Shown here piece after piece: positions 8,507 to 15,851 of a DNA stretch of 64,000 bases; the stretch's first letter is position 1; every line of letters begins with the position of its first letter. The notes beneath the pieces were generated by a model. The model was not told the origin of the DNA, searched no databases, and was given only the letters and a program-made list of their open reading frames with translations. Origin of the DNA: Streptomyces lavendofoliae (lineage in GTDB: Bacteria > Actinomycetota > Actinomycetes > Streptomycetales > Streptomycetaceae); contig NZ_BMTP01000003.1 in NCBI RefSeq assembly GCF_014649735.1, forward strand, positions 496,001-560,000. The letters are read 5' to 3'. The translations under genes were made by a program, and so were the position numbers.

Positions 8507-9985
8507 GCCGAGGTGGCGCTGCCAGTCGATCCGTACGCAGAGCTTGTGTCCGAGCCACTTCTCGATCCACTCGCCGAGGTCCAGCGGCGTGCAGCCGGAC
8601 TGCCCGGGCTCGGGACGCGGCTCCGGTTCGGGCCGTGGCTCGGGTTCGGGGCGCGGTTCGGGTTCCGGCCGCGGTTCCGGGTCCGCCGGTCCGCCCCTGC
8701 CGGACAGCTTCGCGCGGAACACCTCCGACGAGCGCGGATTGTCCTCGCACTGCCAGACGCCGTGCGGGCAGTAGTCGGTGATCGTCTGGTACAGCGGCTT
8801 GCTCTTCTCGATCCAGTCCAGCATCCGCCGCATGTACTCGGGGTTGTCGCCGTTGCGGAACAGACCCCACTCCGGGTACGAGAGGGGCTTGCCGTGCCGG
8901 GCGGCGAACTCCACGTGGTGCCGCAGGCCGTAGGGCTCGGTCACCTGCTCGTCGAAGCCCTGGCCCGACGGCTGGTCGTAGGAGTCCATCCCGATGATGT
9001 CGACGACGTCGTCACCGGGGTAGCACTCGGTCCACGGGATGGCGTCCCGGCCCCGGTTGGGAGCGAAGTCGAACCGGAAGCGCTGCCCCGGCACCTCGCG
9101 CATGGCGGTGACGATGCGCTTCCAGTACGCCTTCCACGCCTCCGGGTCGGGCCCGCAGCGGTGCGAGTACGTGGTGCCGTTCATCTCCCAGCCGAGCACG
9201 AGCACGGTGTCGGGGACGCCGAGTCCCACGAGGCGCTCGGCGAGGGCCCGGAAGTGCCGGTCGAACCGCCCGTCCGCGCCCAGCCGCAGCAACTGCCGTA
9301 CGACGGAGTCGGGGAGGTGGCTCTCGTTGCGCTCCAGCATGGGCACGTTGAGGACGAACAGCCGGTCCTCCCGCGCCTGCCGCCACTGGGCCCAGTGCTC
9401 CAGGAACCCGGGGTGCCCCTCGATGTTGGTCCACACGTCGCCGGGCAGGTACGTGTGCCCCACGCGCAGATCGGTGCCGCCGAGCCACTCGCGCAGTCCC
9501 GCCATGCGGTGGATCCCGCGCGGTCCGTAGTCCAGATAGGCCCCCACCGCCGTGTCCGCCACCGCGCCCGGCGTGCCGTCCCCGCTCCCGGTGTCCGCCC
9601 CCGTACCGGTGCCCGCCCCGCCGCCGGTGTCGTCGCCGGGAACCGGCCGGCTCTCCGGAGAGGGGTCCGGGCCGGGCTCCCGTACGCGTTCGGCTCCCGA
9701 CCCCGGACCGGGGCCGCCCCCCGTGTCGGTACCCGTGGCCGTCCCCGTACCGGTTCCCGCGCCCGCCCCGGGGGAGCTCGCGGTCGTGGCGCCGTCGACG
9801 GCGCCCGCCTCCCGGTCGCCCTCGGGTCCCGGCCCCGAGCCGGCGGCGTGGCCCGTCGCGGTCCCGGGGGCCGAGGCGTGGCCGGGCGGGGCCGACACGA
9901 CGGAGCCGGCCATCAGCAGGCTCAGCAGACCGGCGGTGAGCACCCCCGGCCGGGCGCCCTTGGTCTTCGCTCTCCGGTGACCCAT
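8501..9985 (-). CDS. Secreted GH26-like glycoside hydrolase (beta-mannanase-type)
   Basis: A 494-residue exported enzyme. I chose the ATG at 9985 because an AAGGAG lies seven bases upstream; a more distal ATG at 10033 has none. Order: signal peptide (about 1-37), Gly/Ala/Thr/Pro-rich linker (to about 145), TIM-barrel with the likely acid/base Glu267 in GWEMNG and nucleophile Glu372 in YPEWGLF (spacing 105, as in GH26), then a PEPRPE repeat (about 432-460) and a short C-terminal piece with two Cys. Sitting beside the polysaccharide operon, it may trim or release that polymer. The exact substrate is unknown. Confidence 0.85.
   Translation of the reverse strand: MGHRRAKTKGARPGVLTAGLLSLLMAGSVVSAPPGHASAPGTATGHAAGSGPGPEGDREAGAVDGATTASSPGAGAGTGTGTATGTDTGGGPGPGSGAERVREPGPDPSPESRPVPGDDTGGGAGTGTGADTGSGDGTPGAVADTAVGAYLDYGPRGIHRMAGLREWLGGTDLRVGHTYLPGDVWTNIEGHPGFLEHWAQWRQAREDRLFVLNVPMLERNESHLPDSVVRQLLRLGADGRFDRHFRALAERLVGLGVPDTVLVLGWEMNGTTYSHRCGPDPEAWKAYWKRIVTAMREVPGQRFRFDFAPNRGRDAIPWTECYPGDDVVDIIGMDSYDQPSGQGFDEQVTEPYGLRHHVEFAARHGKPLSYPEWGLFRNGDNPEYMRRMLDWIEKSKPLYQTITDYCPHGVWQCEDNPRSSEVFRAKLSGRGGPADPEPRPEPEPRPEPEPRPEPEPRPEPGQSGCTPLDLGEWIEKWLGHKLCVRIDWQRHLGS
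8606..8692 (-). repeat. Coding tandem repeat for a Pro-Glu-Pro-Arg linker
   Basis: Four and a half copies of an 18-base unit encode PEPRPE. It forms a rigid charged linker between the hydrolase barrel and a 30-residue Cys-containing tail, a layout often used to span the cell wall. Confidence 0.8.
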
Positions 9986-10126
9986 TTCCGCTCCTTCGCC
10001 AGGCGCCAGGAATACGCCAGTCACTGGGAGCAAAAGTATTCTTAATGGGCCGGCCGGGATCGTGGTCCCGCCCGGCAGTAGGCCGTTGGGGGATTTGATC
10101 GCCCGCTTGGGGGAGCGGGACAGTGA

Positions 10127-10160
10127 AAAGCCGGTCCCGGAGCGCTCCGGGACCGGCTTT
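10127..10160 (-). terminator. 34-base perfect palindrome downstream of the chaplin gene
   Basis: Arms of 17 bases (AAAGCCGGTCCCGGAGC and its exact complement) with no spacer. Read on the minus strand it starts 27 bases after the chaplin stop and is followed by TTTTC, as expected for an intrinsic terminator. It should separate the abundant chaplin transcript from the hydrolase gene downstream. Confidence 0.85.
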
Positions 10161-10186
10161 CTACGCGGCCATGGCCTGATGCTGCG

Positions 10187-10420
10187 TCACTTGTTGATGC
10201 AGACGTTCCCGAAGGCCGGGTTCAGCAGCGCAACGATGTTGATGGTGTTGCCGCACACGTTGATCGGCACGTGCACCGGGACCTGGACGACGTTGCCGGA
10301 CAGGACGCCCGGGGAGCCGATAGCGGCACCACTGGCGTCGGCGTCGGCGACAGCAGGCGCGGCCGCACCCAGCGCCATGACGATACCGGCGACGGCTACC
10401 GCGGCCTTCTTGCACTTCAT
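10187..10420 (-). CDS. Short chaplin (ChpD-H type hydrophobic surface protein)
   Basis: Chaplins are secreted amyloid-forming proteins that coat aerial hyphae and spores. This one has 77 residues: a signal peptide (about 1-26, cleavage near AVA-DA) and a single chaplin domain (GSPGVLSGN, VPVHVPINVCGNTINI, LNPAFGNVC) with the two conserved Cys. There is no second chaplin domain and no sortase signal, so it is of the short, non-anchored class. AAAGGAC about nine bases before the ATG is the ribosome binding site. Own terminator downstream. Confidence 0.95.
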   Translation of the reverse strand: MKCKKAAVAVAGIVMALGAAAPAVADADASGAAIGSPGVLSGNVVQVPVHVPINVCGNTINIVALLNPAFGNVCINK

Positions 10421-10892
10421 AGGTTCGGGTCCTTTCCACAGGAGGAAGTCGTGCCACGGATTTCGTGACGATCGGGCCTCGTTGAGGTCCGGCTTCCACT
10501 GCGAAAATCACAACGAATGCGAAAGCGGAAAGACACCACTGCGGCTGCTTTCCGCAGTGATTCACTCGAACCGCCGAGCACCTGTTGAGGGCAGATGGCT
10601 CAACGGCTGGGCCATACGGGGCGCGTCACCAGAACATCCCATTCGTGGTCCGGGGATCCGGGGACCGCCCGGCCCAGGGCTTTCCATTCGCGCATCAACG
10701 ACGAATAGACGGGGACCGTCTCGGTCTCCGTCGCTTGCCTGCTCTGTGGGATGAGGGGCACACGCTGCCACTTACCGGCGCGAGGAGCCATGCCGAACCT
10801 TTCCGTTCACAGCAGCCTTGGCGAGGCTCTCGCATCATGTCACAGCCTGTGCGCGGGCCGTCACCGTCGCCGTGACCGGCGTCCGCCGCCCG
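10421..10892. other. 472-base non-coding stretch upstream of the chaplin gene
   Basis: No convincing gene on either strand. It should hold the chaplin promoter (near 10430-10560 on the minus strand) and the trailer of the P450 gene. A hairpin with ten-base arms and one mismatch lies at 10708-10732 (GACGGGGACC, loop of five, GGTCTCCGTC) and could terminate the P450 transcript. Composition is slightly less GC-rich than the flanks. Confidence 0.5.
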
Positions 10893-12245
10893 TCATCCGT
10901 GGTGCGGGAGGGCCGCGAAGCGCAGGGCGAAGTGGTCGAGGGTGCGCGGCAGCGGCCGGTCGGGGCGCAGCCGGCCGGGCCGCTCCGGCAGGTACGTGTG
11001 CCGTTCGAGCAGCGCCGCCAGCATGGTCGAGGTGACCAGCAGGACCAGGTCCTCGCCGGGGCACCGGCCGGGGCCCGCGCTGAACGGCACCAGCGCCCCG
11101 GTGTCCTGCGCGGTGCCGTCGAGCCAGATCTCCGGGGTGAACCGGTCGGAGTACGGCAGCGAGGCGTCGCGGTGGAACAGCGGGGCGTAGACCAGGAACT
11201 CGGTCCCGGCGGGCAGTACGTCCTCGCCCCACTCGGTCTCGCGCACCGACTCGCGCAGGAGGAACGGCGTGGTGGGCCACAGCCGCACCGACTCCAGGAC
11301 GCAGGCGCGGGTGTACGGCAGGAGGCGCGGCCCGGTGAGGTCGGTGACGGCCAGCTCGTTGCGCACCTGCGCCTCCTGCGCGGCGTGCGTGGACAGCAGG
11401 GCCAGGGCCCGGTAGGCCGTGATGCCCGCCGCGTCGAAGGCGAAGAGCCAGTGCGGTACCTGCCCGGCCGGGTCGGTGCCGGGGCCGGCGGGCATGGCGG
11501 CGAGAGCGGCGGCGAGGCTCCCGGGCTCGGCGCGGTCGAGGTGGGCGCGCAGGCGGCGTTCGAAGCGGCCGCGCAGGGCGGTGCGGCGCGGCGCGGCGCC
11601 CGACCAGTTGGCGGCGGAGCGGAGCCGGCCGAGCATCGCGGTCAGGCCCGTGTCGTCGCGGCCGGTGTCCCCGAGCACGAGGCGGCGGGCGGTGCGGTTC
11701 CAGGCGGTGCTGAACGCCCGCCAGTCGATCTCGCCGTCCCCGGCGGTCGTCGCGCCCAGGAGCTTGCCGGCCTCCTCGCGCACCGTCCGCACCATTCGCG
11801 GGGCCAGGCTGTGCGTCCGGTGGCCGTACTCCAGCACGGCCTCGTTGAACGCGCGCCGGGTGTCCCGCTCCGCTCCGCGCGAGACCAGCACGCCGTGCGG
11901 CTGGAACTGCTCCAGGGCCGCGCGCTTCTCGCGGGTGGAGGGTGAGTACGGGTCCGGCGTGCCGTCCAGGACGCGGGAGGCGTCCCCGGCGTCGAGGACG
12001 ACGGCGAAGTGGCGCCCGGCCACGTCGAGCCGCAGGGGGCCGGGGCCATGGGTGCCGCGCAGCTCGGTGAGCAGGTCGGTGGCGCGGCGGTCGGCCTCGA
12101 ACCGTTCGGCGAGGGCCATCCCGGCGCGGCGGCGGACGACGGCCCCGGCCGCGAGGGTCGGGGCGATGACCTGGGCGACCAGCCGGGCCGTGTCGCGCGG
12201 GGAGGTCCGGGCGGGGGTGTGCGTGGCCGTGTCCGTACTGGTCAT
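10893..12245 (-). CDS. Cytochrome P450 lacking the usual I-helix acid-alcohol pair
   Basis: A 450-residue P450-family haem protein. Heme-binding loop FSAGPGRCPGEDL has the ligand Cys395; the K-helix has ESVR; a PxxF-like PERPGR region follows. The I-helix reads FDAAGITAYRAL, so the expected [AG]Gx[DE]T is AGITA: both the acid and the alcohol are missing. The ATG at 12245 is chosen; the frame is open further upstream but that part is Pro/Arg-rich and non-family-like. No ferredoxin gene is adjacent. Substrate unknown. Its position between chaplin and rodlin genes suggests a role at the developing cell surface, but this is only inference. Confidence 0.88.
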   Translation of the reverse strand: MTSTDTATHTPARTSPRDTARLVAQVIAPTLAAGAVVRRRAGMALAERFEADRRATDLLTELRGTHGPGPLRLDVAGRHFAVVLDAGDASRVLDGTPDPYSPSTREKRAALEQFQPHGVLVSRGAERDTRRAFNEAVLEYGHRTHSLAPRMVRTVREEAGKLLGATTAGDGEIDWRAFSTAWNRTARRLVLGDTGRDDTGLTAMLGRLRSAANWSGAAPRRTALRGRFERRLRAHLDRAEPGSLAAALAAMPAGPGTDPAGQVPHWLFAFDAAGITAYRALALLSTHAAQEAQVRNELAVTDLTGPRLLPYTRACVLESVRLWPTTPFLLRESVRETEWGEDVLPAGTEFLVYAPLFHRDASLPYSDRFTPEIWLDGTAQDTGALVPFSAGPGRCPGEDLVLLVTSTMLAALLERHTYLPERPGRLRPDRPLPRTLDHFALRFAALPHHG

Positions 12246-12333
12246 GGCCCCCGGGTGCCCCGGCGCCCCGGGCGCGAAACGGCGCGCGAGGGGCGCTGGG
12301 CAGGCCCGTCGGGGGCTCGGTCGGCGGGCCGGG

Positions 12334-12714
12334 TCAGCCGCCCGTGGTCGGTCCGCCGCTGCCGAAGCCACCGCTGGGGGCGCCGCCCCACTTGTGGTCG
12401 TTCTCGCTGCGCGGCGAGGCGTCGGGGTCGGTGTTCTGGCGCCGCAGCTCGTACGGCATCACCCGGTCCTCGCGCTCCTCCAGCTCGGCCGGACGGCGGT
12501 GGCCCTCGGCCTCGCCGGGGAGTCCGGCGTCCAGCGGCCGGTGCGGCTGCTCCTCGGGCGTGGGGGGTGCCGACTCCCGGTTCCGGACACGCCGCCCGAG
12601 CACGAAGGCGCCGATCAGGAATCCGACGAGGAGGACACCCGCCACCAGCGGGCCAATACCGACGACATGGTCCTTAGCGGCGAATTCCGTAGCCAACGTC
12701 ATGAGAGAGTCCAT
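12334..12714 (-). CDS. Small DUF6479-like single-pass membrane protein
   Basis: A 126-residue protein of unknown function. An N-terminal stretch (MDSLMTLATEFAAKDH) precedes one membrane segment (about 20-38, VAGVLLVGFLIGAFVLG), then a basic stop-transfer RRVRNR and a hydrophilic, Pro/Glu/Arg-rich tail ending in DHKWGGAPSGGFGSGGP. This matches a Streptomyces-restricted family that I recall as DUF6479. The start is uncertain: ATG codons at 12714 and 12702 are both possible and neither has a strong ribosome binding site. Confidence 0.7.
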   Translation of the reverse strand: MDSLMTLATEFAAKDHVVGIGPLVAGVLLVGFLIGAFVLGRRVRNRESAPPTPEEQPHRPLDAGLPGEAEGHRRPAELEEREDRVMPYELRRQNTDPDASPRSENDHKWGGAPSGGFGSGGPTTGG

Positions 12715-12864
12715 AAAGGGCGTGTACCCCGGTCTCCATGGGATCAGACATGCCCGCGATGGGGACGATCCCCTCATCGGAAAAACGTTTCATCCTTTTT
12801 TAGGTGATTGATCTCTTCGGGTGACCTGGCGCAACTTAAACGGTGGCCTGCTGTTGATCAGGGC

Positions 12865-12903
12865 GACCCCGAGCACCGGGTCTCTCGACGAGAAGGATGG
12901 ACC
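12865..12903 (+). promoter_or_regulatory. Rodlin leader, first copy
   Basis: The sequence immediately before the first rodlin ATG (CCGAGCACCGGGTCTCTCG followed by the ribosome binding site) recurs before the second rodlin at 13416-13454. AGAAGGAT about seven bases before the ATG is the ribosome binding site. The duplication therefore included the untranslated leader. Confidence 0.7.
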
Positions 12904-13296
12904 ATGATCAAGAAGGTTCTGGCCACCGCCGGCGTCGCCGCCGCCGTCCTTGGCGCGTCCGCGCCGATGGCCTCGGCCGTGGGCGACCGCGGAATCGACA
13001 CGCAGAACGGCAACTTCGCCACCCAGTCGTACGGCAACACCACGACCGGTGGCTACATGAGCCCGCAGATCGGTCTGATCCAGGGCTCGCTCAACAAGCC
13101 CTGCATCGGTCTGCCGGTCCAGGCCGACGTCCAGAACATCGTGGCCCTGGTCAACGTCGGTGTTCAGGACATCCTCCAGGACACGCAGAACCAGCAGTGC
13201 GCCGAGAACTCCACCGCGGTCAAGGGCGACAGCGCGCTGTCGCACCTGCTGGAGGACGTCCTCTCCGAGAACGTCTCGGCCGCCGTCCAGGACTGA
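12904..13296 (+). CDS. rdlA: Rodlin
   Basis: Rodlins are secreted proteins that organise chaplin fibrils into the paired rodlets on aerial hyphae and spores. This one is 130 residues: signal peptide (about 1-28, ending SAMASA-like PMASAVG) then a mature part with GDRGIDTQNGNF, the central QADVQNIVALVNVGVQDILQ and two Cys. Length and motifs fit the family. It is about 80% identical by eye to the next gene. The rdlA/rdlB assignment is arbitrary. Confidence 0.95.
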   Translation: MIKKVLATAGVAAAVLGASAPMASAVGDRGIDTQNGNFATQSYGNTTTGGYMSPQIGLIQGSLNKPCIGLPVQADVQNIVALVNVGVQDILQDTQNQQCAENSTAVKGDSALSHLLEDVLSENVSAAVQD

Positions 13297-13454
13297 CGCG
13301 AGGCCACCGTCCCGCGCGGCCCCGGCGGCCGTGCGGGTCGGCCCCGCGTGGTGCCCCGCACCACGCACGACGGGCTCACGCCCGCCCCCCACGCGCCCGA
13401 CGCCGGGCGCTGGCACGACCCGAGCACCGGGTCTCTCGACGAATGGGATGAACC

Positions 13455-13844
13455 ATGATCAAGAAGGTTCTGGCTACCGCCGGCGTCGCTGCGGCCGTGC
13501 TCGGCGCGTCGGCGCCGATGGCCTCGGCCGTGGGCGACCGCGGTATCGACACGCAGAACGGCAACTTCTCGCGGCAGATCTACGGCAACACCGTCACCGG
13601 CGGCCACCAGAGCCCGCAGGTGGGCCTGGTCCAGGGCACGCTGAACAAGCCCTGTGTCGGTGTGCCGATCCAGGCCGATGTCCAGAACATCGTGGCCCTG
13701 GTCAACGTCGGTGTTCAGGACATCCTGCAGGACACGCAGAACCAGACCTGCACGGAGAACTCCACGGCCGTCAAGGGTGACAGCGCGCTGTCGCACATCC
13801 TCGAGGACGTCATCTCCGAGAACGGGGCCGTCGCGGTGGACTGA
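13455..13844 (+). CDS. rdlB: Rodlin (tandem paralogue)
   Basis: A 129-residue rodlin, with a signal peptide identical to its neighbour's and the same QADVQNIVALVNVGVQDILQ core and two Cys. Differences cluster after the signal peptide (SRQIYGNTVTGGHQSP) and at the end (ENGAVAVD). It is in direct orientation behind the first copy with a 158-base gap that repeats the first copy's leader; the ribosome binding site is a weaker GGGAT. A strong terminator follows. Confidence 0.95.
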   Translation: MIKKVLATAGVAAAVLGASAPMASAVGDRGIDTQNGNFSRQIYGNTVTGGHQSPQVGLVQGTLNKPCVGVPIQADVQNIVALVNVGVQDILQDTQNQTCTENSTAVKGDSALSHILEDVISENGAVAVD

Positions 13845-13871
13845 CGCACCCCGCAGGTGTGACCACCGCCT

Positions 13872-13917
13872 GGGCGGGCCCCGCATCCGACACCACGGAT
13901 GCGGGGCCCGCCCTTGT
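13872..13917 (+). terminator. Strong terminator after the rodlin pair
   Basis: Perfect 18-base stem (GGGCGGGCCCCGCATCCG), six-base loop ACACCA, complementary arm ending at 13913, then TTGTGTGT. It starts 28 bases after the second rodlin stop. No equivalent lies between the two rodlins. Confidence 0.85.
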
Positions 13918-14008
13918 GTGTGGACGGGAAGGGACCGGATGAAACATTTGCCGGTGGCCGCCGCGTCAATGAGGTGAAGGACGACGGCAGCGGAGTGAAG
14001 GGGAGGGC

Positions 14009-14521
14009 ATGAGAAAGTCCCGAGCGGACGAGTTCATGGAGTTCGCGGCGGGGCGCACCGGGCACCTCTTCCGTTCCGCCTGTCTGCTGACCAGCGGCGA
14101 CACCCATCTCGCCGAGGATCTGGTGCAGGAGACGCTGGGCCGGATGTACGCGCTGTGGGGCCGGATGGCGCGGATCGACAATCCCTCCGCGTACGCCCAG
14201 ACCGTTCTCGTCCGCACGTACCTCACGCAGCGGCGGCGGCGTTCCTCGGGGGAGCGGCCGCTGGCCGAGCTGCCCGAGTCCACCTCCGGCCGGGGCGACG
14301 ACCCGGCCCTGCGGGTGGCGCTGCTGGACGCGCTGGCGCGGCTGGCGCCGAAGGACCGGGCCGTGGTGGTGCTGCGGTACTGGGAGGACCGCAGCGTCGA
14401 GGAGACGGCCGCCGCCATGAACGTCAGCTCCGCCGCCGTACGCACGCGATCCACCCGGGCGCTCGCCCGGCTCCGCGAGCAACTCGGCGGCGATCTGTCG
14501 GAACTGGCCGCCGCCGTCTGA
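14009..14521 (+). CDS. SigE-family ECF RNA polymerase sigma factor
   Basis: A 170-residue sigma factor. Region 2 is FMEFAAGRTGHLFRSACLLT through LVQETLGRMYALWG; region 4 is LAPKDRAVVVLRYWEDRSVEETAAAM with a helix-turn-helix (VSSAAVRTRSTRALARLRE). Length and the R-T-G-H-L pattern fit the SigE-like Streptomyces family (SigE here is a family name, not the cell-envelope sigma-E). GGGGAGGGC before the ATG is a good ribosome binding site. The next gene encodes a membrane protein 73 bases downstream and is probably its partner. Confidence 0.9.
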   Translation: MRKSRADEFMEFAAGRTGHLFRSACLLTSGDTHLAEDLVQETLGRMYALWGRMARIDNPSAYAQTVLVRTYLTQRRRRSSGERPLAELPESTSGRGDDPALRVALLDALARLAPKDRAVVVLRYWEDRSVEETAAAMNVSSAAVRTRSTRALARLREQLGGDLSELAAAV

Positions 14522-14594
14522 CCGGGCCGCCCACCCCGGCCCCCTTTCCCTTCCGCTTTCACCTTCCGCCCAGATCAGAAGCTGGTGGTTTCGC

Positions 14595-15779
14595 ATGCCC
14601 TTTGAAGACGAGCTCGGGAAGGCGCTCCACAACACCGGTGGCACTTTCCACGTCGATCAGCGTGCCCTGGTCGCGGGCGGCCTGGCGCGCGGCCGCAAGA
14701 AGCTGGCCCGCCGCCGTGCCGCCCTGGTGACGGGGAGCGCGCTGACCGTGGCCCTGGTGGCGGCCGGCGGACTGTACGCGGTGCGGACACCCGAACGGCC
14801 GGTGGCCGACCGGGCGACGGAGGTGGCGAAGACCGACGCGTACCGGCACTTCGAGGTCACCGCCGAGCAGATGGAGCACATCCTCGAGAACGGCATGGAG
14901 CGGTCCGGGATCGCCCGGACGAGTCCACGCGTCGAGGGCAGCGGCAGCACGGGGCCCGCCACGCCGGCGAAGGCGTCCATGACCTTCGGGGACGGCTGGG
15001 GCGAGGCGATCGTCACCGTCTCGGTGCGCCGGGTCGACCCGGCGGACCCCGGGCTGAGGAAGCTGCTCGTCTGCCCGCCCGAGAAGGGCTCCCCCTACGA
15101 GGAGTGCACCAACCAGCCGGGCGACCGGGCCGTCAAGGGGTACACCGAGGCGGGCAAGGCCGGCGGCGTCAAGAAGTGGGCGGTGACCATGGTCTCCCCC
15201 AACGGCTACCTCATCGAGCTCGCCACCCAGAACGTCCAGGTGTCCGGGTCCGTGTCGCCCAAGGGCCGCAACCCGCGCATGAGCCCGGGCAAGCTCCGGC
15301 ACCTGGGGATGTTCGTCGACGCGTCCTTGACCCCGGCAGGGGAGCCCAACGCCTTCGGGACGGTCGAGCCCGGGGCCGCCGCCGAACCGGGCGACATCCT
15401 CCCCATCCTGAAGTCCCTGCTGCCCGAACGCCTCACCGTGTACTCCGAGGGAGGCACCGGCGCGGACGGCCATGTCGTGGTGAGCGACGGCAAGGGAGGC
15501 ATGACCTACATCGAGGCGGTCAGGGTCGCGGGCGACAAGGACTTCTGGAGCGAGACCCTGCCGGACGGTACGAAGGTGGGCACCCAGCGGGTACCGGCCC
15601 AGCGGCCGGGTGTCGTCCGGTGGCGTGCCGACGCGCTGCGGGTGAACGGCCTCCGCATGGCGGTCTCCGCCTACAACGCCCCCACGCCCACGTCGGCGAA
15701 GCGGGGCGCCGAGCCCCTGATCACCATGGGGGAGCTGAAGGCCATCGCCCTCAGCCGGACCTGGCTCGCGGCCCGCTAG
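14595..15779 (+). CDS. Single-pass membrane protein, probable partner of the SigE-family sigma factor
   Basis: A 394-residue protein of unknown function. Residues 1-40 are a basic cytoplasmic part with FEDELGKALHNTGGTF and GGLARGRKKLARRR; one membrane helix follows at about 42-61 (AALVTGSALTVALVAAGGLYAV); the rest is extracytoplasmic with no domain I recognise. The paired arrangement of an ECF sigma gene with a short cytoplasmic N-terminus plus one membrane segment is that of a candidate anti-sigma factor, but no ZAS/zinc motif (HxxxCxxC) is present. Not certain. Confidence 0.75.
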   Translation: MPFEDELGKALHNTGGTFHVDQRALVAGGLARGRKKLARRRAALVTGSALTVALVAAGGLYAVRTPERPVADRATEVAKTDAYRHFEVTAEQMEHILENGMERSGIARTSPRVEGSGSTGPATPAKASMTFGDGWGEAIVTVSVRRVDPADPGLRKLLVCPPEKGSPYEECTNQPGDRAVKGYTEAGKAGGVKKWAVTMVSPNGYLIELATQNVQVSGSVSPKGRNPRMSPGKLRHLGMFVDASLTPAGEPNAFGTVEPGAAAEPGDILPILKSLLPERLTVYSEGGTGADGHVVVSDGKGGMTYIEAVRVAGDKDFWSETLPDGTKVGTQRVPAQRPGVVRWRADALRVNGLRMAVSAYNAPTPTSAKRGAEPLITMGELKAIALSRTWLAAR

Positions 15780-15823
15780 GGCGTGTCTCTCGGGTCAGCC
15801 CGGCAAGATCCGGAAGACACGCC
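15780..15823. other. Inverted repeat resembling fused IS ends; possible terminator
   Basis: Nine-base perfect arms GGCGTGTCT and AGACACGCC enclose 26 bases that include GGCAAGATCCGGA. From memory, sequences of this kind form the terminal inverted repeats of common Streptomyces IS5-like elements, so this could be a remnant in which both ends are joined. It also sits exactly between two convergent genes where a terminator is needed. Both readings are inference. Confidence 0.4.
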
Positions 15824-15851
15824 TCAGCCCCGGTCGAGGGTCCGGGGCCCG

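Noticed and set aside
8606..8692. CRISPR-like regular repeat
   Set aside because: It is an 18-base in-frame coding repeat for PEPRPE without spacers.
10161..10565. Frame overlapping the chaplin gene in another phase
   Set aside because: The chaplin frame has a signal peptide, conserved motifs and a ribosome binding site; the overlapping one has none.
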